Source: JANNMJ01 sp031426455
GTDB taxonomy: Bacteria; Bacteroidota; Bacteroidia; Cytophagales; Hymenobacteraceae
Assembly: GCA_031426455.1 (NCBI GenBank)
Contig: JANPLI010000205.1
Span: forward strand, 29,717 to 93,716
DNA length: 64,000 nucleotides
Direction of reading: 5' to 3'
The translations under genes and the position numbers were made by a program. A model generated the notes under the pieces. It saw only the letters and a list, made by a program, of their open reading frames with translations, did not search any database and was not told where the DNA came from. Shown here one piece after another: positions 59,687 to 64,000 of the stretch; positions within the stretch are counted from its first letter, which is position 1, and each line of letters opens with the position of its first letter.

Positions 59687-59738
59687 AAACCAAATCGGCC
59701 CGCCTTCTCTTTTCGGAGAGGGCGGGCCGATTTGGTTT
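59687..59738. terminator. Bidirectional terminator, lipoprotein / AIM24 gene
   Basis: AAACCAAATCGGCCCGCC (59687-59704) is exactly complementary to 59721-59738. Confidence 0.88.
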
Positions 59739-59770
59739 CCGCTGGGCCGCTTGGTCGCTGCCGCAACCGG

Positions 59771-60547
59771 CTATCTTTCGAAGAGTTGCGTCAGTCCGCC
59801 CAGCACCGAGCCGTTTTCTTTGCCAGCGTTGCTGCCGTTGGGCATCAAGGCCTGAATCAGTTTCCGGACGGGCATCGACTGAATCCAGATCCGGCCGGTG
59901 CCGCGCAGCGTGGCCAGGAAGAGGCCCTCGCCGCCGAAGATCATCGATTTCAGGCCACCCGCGCGCTGGACCGAGAAGTCGATAGTGGGCTCGAAGGCCA
60001 CCACGCAGCCGGTGTCCACGCGCAGGGTTTCGTTGTGCAGGAAGCGTTCGATCATCGTGCCGCCGGCGTGGACGAACGCCATCCCGTCGCCTTCCAGCTT
60101 CTCCATAATGAAGCCCTCGCCGCCGAACAGGCCCGTGCCGATCTTCTGGTTGAAGTGGATGCTGAGCTTGGTGCCTTTGGCGGCGCACAGAAAGCCGTCC
60201 TTCTGGACCACCAGGCCGCCGGGCATCGTGCCCAGATCAACGGGCATAATGGTGCCGGGGTAGGGTGCTGAGAATGCCACGTGCCGCTTACCGGCGCCCT
60301 GGTTCGTGAAGTGCGTCATGAAGAGCGACTCGCCGGTGATCATCCGGGTGCCGGCCTGGAAAAGCTTGCCCAGAATCGAGGTGTTTTCCTGGGAGCCGTC
60401 GCCCATCCGGGTTTCGAACTGAATGCCTTCTTCCATATAAACCATCGCGCCGGCCTCGGCGATGACGGTTTCCTGGGGGTCCAGCTCGACCTCCAGCACC
60501 TGGATATCGGAGCCGATGATTTTGTAGTCGATCTCGTGCGAGCGCAT
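59771..60547 (-). CDS. AIM24/TIGR00266 family protein
   Basis: A 258-residue protein of the AIM24 family, unknown function (mitochondrial homologue affects membrane organisation). The ATG at 60547 (MRSHEIDYKIIGSDIQVLEV) is chosen because the family begins EIxYxIxGxxxQxLEVxLxP. It is almost wholly glycine-rich beta structure: ETVIAEAGAMVYMEEGIQFE, ESLFMTHFTNQGAGKRHVAF, GGLVVQKDGFLCAAKGTKLS, GLFGGEGFIMEKLEGDGMAF. The end has AGGLKSMIFGGEGLFLATLR. No signal peptide or helix. Confidence 0.9.
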   Translation of the reverse strand: MRSHEIDYKIIGSDIQVLEVELDPQETVIAEAGAMVYMEEGIQFETRMGDGSQENTSILGKLFQAGTRMITGESLFMTHFTNQGAGKRHVAFSAPYPGTIMPVDLGTMPGGLVVQKDGFLCAAKGTKLSIHFNQKIGTGLFGGEGFIMEKLEGDGMAFVHAGGTMIERFLHNETLRVDTGCVVAFEPTIDFSVQRAGGLKSMIFGGEGLFLATLRGTGRIWIQSMPVRKLIQALMPNGSNAGKENGSVLGGLTQLFER

Positions 60548-60648
60548 CTTGGGGGGGCCGGGGTTTGATGGGGGCCGGCGAGCGCCAAAGCTACGCAAAG
60601 CCGGCTACCGGGCCGTTACCCGGCCGTTGGGCGCCCCCGGAAAAGCCT

Positions 60649-60680
60649 AACGCCCCCCGCCGGTTGGGGCGGGGGGCGTT
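60649..60680 (-). terminator. Terminator after the lipase-like gene
   Basis: AACGCCCCCCGCC (60649-60661) pairs with GGCGGGGGGCGTT (60668-60680), 29 bases past the stop at 60709. Very GC-rich stem, no clear T-run. Confidence 0.6.
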
Positions 60681-60708
60681 GGATGGAGTTGATTGGGGCC
60701 GGTAAGGG

Positions 60709-63700
60709 TTAGTGATCGACGGAAATTCGTATCATCTCCTGGCGGGTGCCCCGCCGGACGCGCAGGATGTAGGGGCCTTCGGGCAGGTTCTGGGTGGGTA
60801 TTTCCGCATTGTCATCGGTTTCGGTTTTCGATACCCGTTCCTGCCCGTACAGATCGTACATCTTGAATTCCGTCAGCAGCGCGGGGTCCTCGCTCCAGCC
60901 GATGGAATCCTGTTGCAACTCGGCCAGAAACTGGACGTCCGACGAGTTGGGATAGACTTGGATCGGCTCAACGGCGAACACTACCCCAGTTGAATCACCC
61001 GGAGCGGGACGAGGGCGACAGGCGTAGAGAGAATAACCGTAAGCACTATTAGAGAGCGCGGTACCACAATTTGAATGTGCTGTATAATCAACATTTATAT
61101 AAGCACCGTAGCCGTAAACCGGTGAAATTTCCCAGTGCGGCGGATCCGGGCTGGGCGTGGCTTGCACGAGCGGTGACGAGTTCGGTCCGATAACAGGCCG
61201 GGCGTTCGGGATAGTGGTATAAACAACTTGCGGGTTCATTACCCACGTGTAGGCCGTCGCGCCCGGTACCCGGGGCATCGTGAAGGTATAAGTTCGGCTG
61301 CAAGGCTCCACATTATAATCAGGATCGCTGGTGCCTGCGCCCGGCTCCTGTGGCGCATCCAGCGTCGTAACCGTATCATAAACCGCGCGGTAGCTCACGC
61401 AGTCGGTGTGTAGGTGCAGCGTGATGATGCCACCCGCGTTGCCGATGGCGTAAATCCGGGCCGCGCTGCTGTCAGTAGGGCTGGCCAGCCGTAGGCTACC
61501 CGTGACCGACCACGTGGGGTAGTAGCTGCCGGGCGCGTTGGACGTAAATAAGTTGCCGCTCCGGCACACGTTCGAGGGGCCGTTGATGCGCACGGTGCTG
61601 TTCTCGCCGCAACTGGTGGCGCACGACGATTCAGTACTGTCATTCTGCATCAGCTTGTACACGTAGCGCGCCGAGCGGGTAGTGAACTGGATGTGGCGTG
61701 TATTGCTGGGCAAACTGGCCTTGGGTTCCTGCGCAATAAACTGGTTGAACCGCGAGAGCGTACCGGCCGGCTGCGTGTCGGAGTAGGGCGCGAACAACTC
61801 GGCGCGCGTGAGCGGCGCGCCCACAGGGTGGGGCTTGTCGATGGCGCTGGCCGTGGGCACGAAGTTGAAACTGGTGAGGTAGATGCGGGTGTAGTTGTCC
61901 ACCAGCGGGCCGACGCGCCAGTTGAGCGAGCCGGGTAGTTTCGAAGTAAGCTGACTGAGGAAGTAGCCGCCGGGCGCGCGTTCTTCGTCGGGCAGGCCGG
62001 CGGGCGATTGCGATTCGGTGTGAAACATCCGCAGCCGTAGGTCGAACCCGAAGCGCCGCCAGCCGATCCGCCGCTTGAACCAGAGCGAGGCATTCCAGAT
62101 TTCAGCGCCGTTGGGGTGCGCAACCGGGTCGGGCAGCCCCTTGACGACGGCGCGAAACTGAAAACCGCCACCCGTGAAGAGCGTGGCCGCCGACAGGATG
62201 CCGCCCACCATCGCGCTGGTAAGGCCGCGCTCGCCGGTGGGCTTGATTTCGGTACGATCGCCCCCTTGCAGGAAGTAAGCGGCCATCAGGGCCGTGAATA
62301 CGGGCAATGAGTTGTAATCTACTTCGGCCCGCACCAGCTCGGCGCCCGCCCCCAGCGGCGCCGGGGTGCCGCACTCCGAGCCGTTGGCCAGCGCCACCAT
62401 CCGGTAGGACGCTGTGTTGTTGGGGTAGTCCACCATTTGCCGGTATTCGACCTCCCGGAAGTCGTTGGTGCCGTCGTCGAGCCGGATGGCCAGTTGCCGC
62501 GAGGCGCCCTCGCGCAGCAGCAGTACTTGCTTATGCAGTGGCGGCACCACGTCTTCCAGGGTCAGGAAAGACCCGACCACCCCCCCGATCACGCCGCCAA
62601 TTCCCGCCGCGACCACGTTGCCGTTGAAAGCGCCCAACCGGGCGCCCAGTAACAACCCGATGCGCCACATATTCTGGCGGGCCAGCCGGTGAACCCCGAT
62701 TTGCAGCCCCAGCGGCGTGACGGCACCCCGGTGCGGCGAGTCGCGCGTCACGAGCAGCCGCACCCGGGGGCGGTAAATGGCCGGCGGCGCGTGGGCCGAG
62801 CGGGCGTGGTGGTCGTTGTAGCCCAGCGCGAAGCGCGCCACCAGCCCGCCCATACTTTGCCCAATGATCACGGTGCGGTTCTCGTCGTTGGGGTCGTTGG
62901 GGTCGATGGCGTAGGCGGGGTCCGGGTCGCGGTTGGCCTCAATCCATTCCAGCACGTTCAGCACGATCATCGCATTGTGGCGGATATCGTCCGTGCCATT
63001 CTCGAAATCCACGAAAATCAGGTCGTACTTGCCGGAATCGGCGAGTTGGGTGGAGAAGAAGCTAACCGCACCATCAGTATTAAAAGTAACATAGTTAATA
63101 CCTCTTTCGGTTTCGTTAAGAAACGTCTCGAAGCCGTAATTATCCTCCCCGCTGAACTTCCACGAGTCGAAGCCCTCGACGATGACCAGCGGCTTGCGGA
63201 ACAGCGGCGAGGTATTAAAAACCGGATTACGGTCGGCCGGATTACTGATGTCGCGGGTACCCCCGTAGGAAACGGTAACGGTTGCGCCATCGATCCAGTA
63301 AGCATCATCGCGGCTGGTGCCGCTGTACAGCGTAGGGTACACCCGTCCGTAAGTATCGTCCGGAAATTCAAACCCAACAACAGGCGCAAAATACGGGTCG
63401 TTGAGCGGGAAATGATAGGTTTTCTGGTTGGCACCCCCGTAGCCGGTGGCGCCCCGGTAAGCCAGGGGGTCGCCGCTGCCCGGCACCGCCCGCACCATAA
63501 AGGCGGCGTAGGTCTGTTCCACAGGGGTGGCGAAGGGCAGTTGCACCCCGATGCGCTTGGGGCCGGCCGTGGCGTAGGTCACGGTCACCTCCTGGTCCAG
63601 GGCCACGGTGCGCCAGCCGAGGCCATCGTCAAAATCGAGGCGCAGTAGGCCGGTGCCGACCGGCAGGCCGGCCAGCAGTGCCCGCCGGATGATGAACCGC

Positions 63701-64000
63701 ACGCGGCCATCGTCGTCGCTGGCGACATCGGCCGCCGCCGCGAACAGGGTTTCGTGGACGAAGGCGTGGGGGCTGGTGGCAACCAATTGGCTGTCGGCCG
63801 AAAAGGTGAGGGCCCCGGTGGCAAAGGCACTGTCGGCGATGCACTCGTAGGGCGCCCGGAGCAGGAGCAGTTCGACGGGGCCACCGCCGGCGGTGGTCCG
63901 CACCGAGTCGAGGCGGCGCTGCACCAGGCGCGGGTGCGGCAAAGTAGCCGCCCGATGCACGACGCTGGTGACGAGGGTGCCGTAAAGGCGCCACCACGTT
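60709..64000 (-). CDS. Secreted lipase/esterase-like protein with T9SS sorting domain (5' end outside window)
   Basis: Large secreted protein, at least 1096 residues, open in frame to the window edge, so the N-terminus and signal peptide are not seen. The N-terminal half has beta domains (TVTYATAGPKRIGVQLPF, RDISNPADRNPVFNTSPLFR). Next comes an alpha/beta hydrolase segment beginning KPLVIVEGFDSWKFSGEDNY with the nucleophile in TVIIGQSMGGLVARFALGYN and LLVTRDSPHRGAVTPLGLQI, resembling PGAP1/lipase-type hydrolases. An Ig/PKD-like region with several cysteines follows. The C-terminus (IQVYPNSSDVQFL ... MYDLYGQERVSK ... LPEGPYILRVRRGTRQEM) is a type A sorting domain. Substrate unknown; likely exported by the T9SS encoded in this window. 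Confidence 0.85.
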   Translation of the reverse strand, partial: TWWRLYGTLVTSVVHRAATLPHPRLVQRRLDSVRTTAGGGPVELLLLRAPYECIADSAFATGALTFSADSQLVATSPHAFVHETLFAAAADVASDDDGRVRFIIRRALLAGLPVGTGLLRLDFDDGLGWRTVALDQEVTVTYATAGPKRIGVQLPFATPVEQTYAAFMVRAVPGSGDPLAYRGATGYGGANQKTYHFPLNDPYFAPVVGFEFPDDTYGRVYPTLYSGTSRDDAYWIDGATVTVSYGGTRDISNPADRNPVFNTSPLFRKPLVIVEGFDSWKFSGEDNYGFETFLNETERGINYVTFNTDGAVSFFSTQLADSGKYDLIFVDFENGTDDIRHNAMIVLNVLEWIEANRDPDPAYAIDPNDPNDENRTVIIGQSMGGLVARFALGYNDHHARSAHAPPAIYRPRVRLLVTRDSPHRGAVTPLGLQIGVHRLARQNMWRIGLLLGARLGAFNGNVVAAGIGGVIGGVVGSFLTLEDVVPPLHKQVLLLREGASRQLAIRLDDGTNDFREVEYRQMVDYPNNTASYRMVALANGSECGTPAPLGAGAELVRAEVDYNSLPVFTALMAAYFLQGGDRTEIKPTGERGLTSAMVGGILSAATLFTGGGFQFRAVVKGLPDPVAHPNGAEIWNASLWFKRRIGWRRFGFDLRLRMFHTESQSPAGLPDEERAPGGYFLSQLTSKLPGSLNWRVGPLVDNYTRIYLTSFNFVPTASAIDKPHPVGAPLTRAELFAPYSDTQPAGTLSRFNQFIAQEPKASLPSNTRHIQFTTRSARYVYKLMQNDSTESSCATSCGENSTVRINGPSNVCRSGNLFTSNAPGSYYPTWSVTGSLRLASPTDSSAARIYAIGNAGGIITLHLHTDCVSYRAVYDTVTTLDAPQEPGAGTSDPDYNVEPCSRTYTFTMPRVPGATAYTWVMNPQVVYTTIPNARPVIGPNSSPLVQATPSPDPPHWEISPVYGYGAYINVDYTAHSNCGTALSNSAYGYSLYACRPRPAPGDSTGVVFAVEPIQVYPNSSDVQFLAELQQDSIGWSEDPALLTEFKMYDLYGQERVSKTETDDNAEIPTQNLPEGPYILRVRRGTRQEMIRISVDH

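Noticed and set aside
1..64000. CRISPR arrays, tRNA or rRNA genes, phage genes
   Set aside because: No regularly spaced direct repeats, cloverleaf folds, rRNA segments or phage structural genes were seen on either strand.

Overview
The window is about 60% GC chromosomal DNA from a member of the Bacteroidota, most likely a pigmented gliding Cytophagales of the Hymenobacter type. The evidence is the type IX secretion/gliding set (gldK, gldL, gldM, gldN, gldJ and two porP/sprF-like genes), secreted enzymes with C-terminal T9SS sorting domains, Bacteroidota-specific families (DUF4271, DUF4175, the Ig-like lipoprotein), -7 elements of the TAnnTTTG type, and a general lack of Shine-Dalgarno sites. 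The genus is an inference.

Layout. 1-11 kb: end of a Na+/H+ antiporter, then a minus-strand block running wecA-like, DUF4271, hemD, porP/sprF, gldK, gldL, gldM, gldN. 11-20.5 kb: an M14 carboxypeptidase cut off from its T9SS domain by a frameshift, two envelope proteins, an HD-coaE-yajC operon, dusB, a CPBP protease and cdsA. 20.5-24 kb: a microbial rhodopsin gene enclosed by three paralogous small proteins with a roadblock/LC7-like domain. 24-38.6 kb: glutamate dehydrogenase, phosphatidylserine decarboxylase, a secreted GH5-like glycosidase, a sugar aminotransferase, an AsmA-like giant, a second porP/sprF-like gene with gldJ, comF and xth. 38.7-49.6 kb: DUF4175, an RsbW-like kinase, ybeY, mnmG, a methyltransferase, an Ig-like lipoprotein, and an intergenic region dense in DnaA boxes. 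49.7-64 kb: Pit transporter, glyS, a frameshifted IS1595-type element, a crtD-like/SRPBCC pair, a LolC/E-like permease, a methyltransferase, rbfA, a lipoprotein, an AIM24 protein and a secreted lipase-like protein open at the window edge.

Most unusual points. (1) The rhodopsin has the D-T-E proton-pump motif and the retinal lysine. It also has glycine at the position that opens a carotenoid-antenna fenestration, and asparagine in place of the usual helix-B histidine. Its three roadblock-like neighbours suggest an undescribed rhodopsin-linked module. (2) GldN carries an extra N-terminal IPT/TIG domain. (3) A strong oriC candidate (48.07-48.54 kb) lies 5 kb from a parS-like palindrome directly upstream of mnmG. 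(4) Several intergenic spacers carry different period-8 'word' repeats, some forming long hairpins.

Together the secretion genes would build the T9SS/gliding machine, and the window also encodes at least three likely T9SS cargo enzymes. All calls are from reading the sequence; no database search was run.
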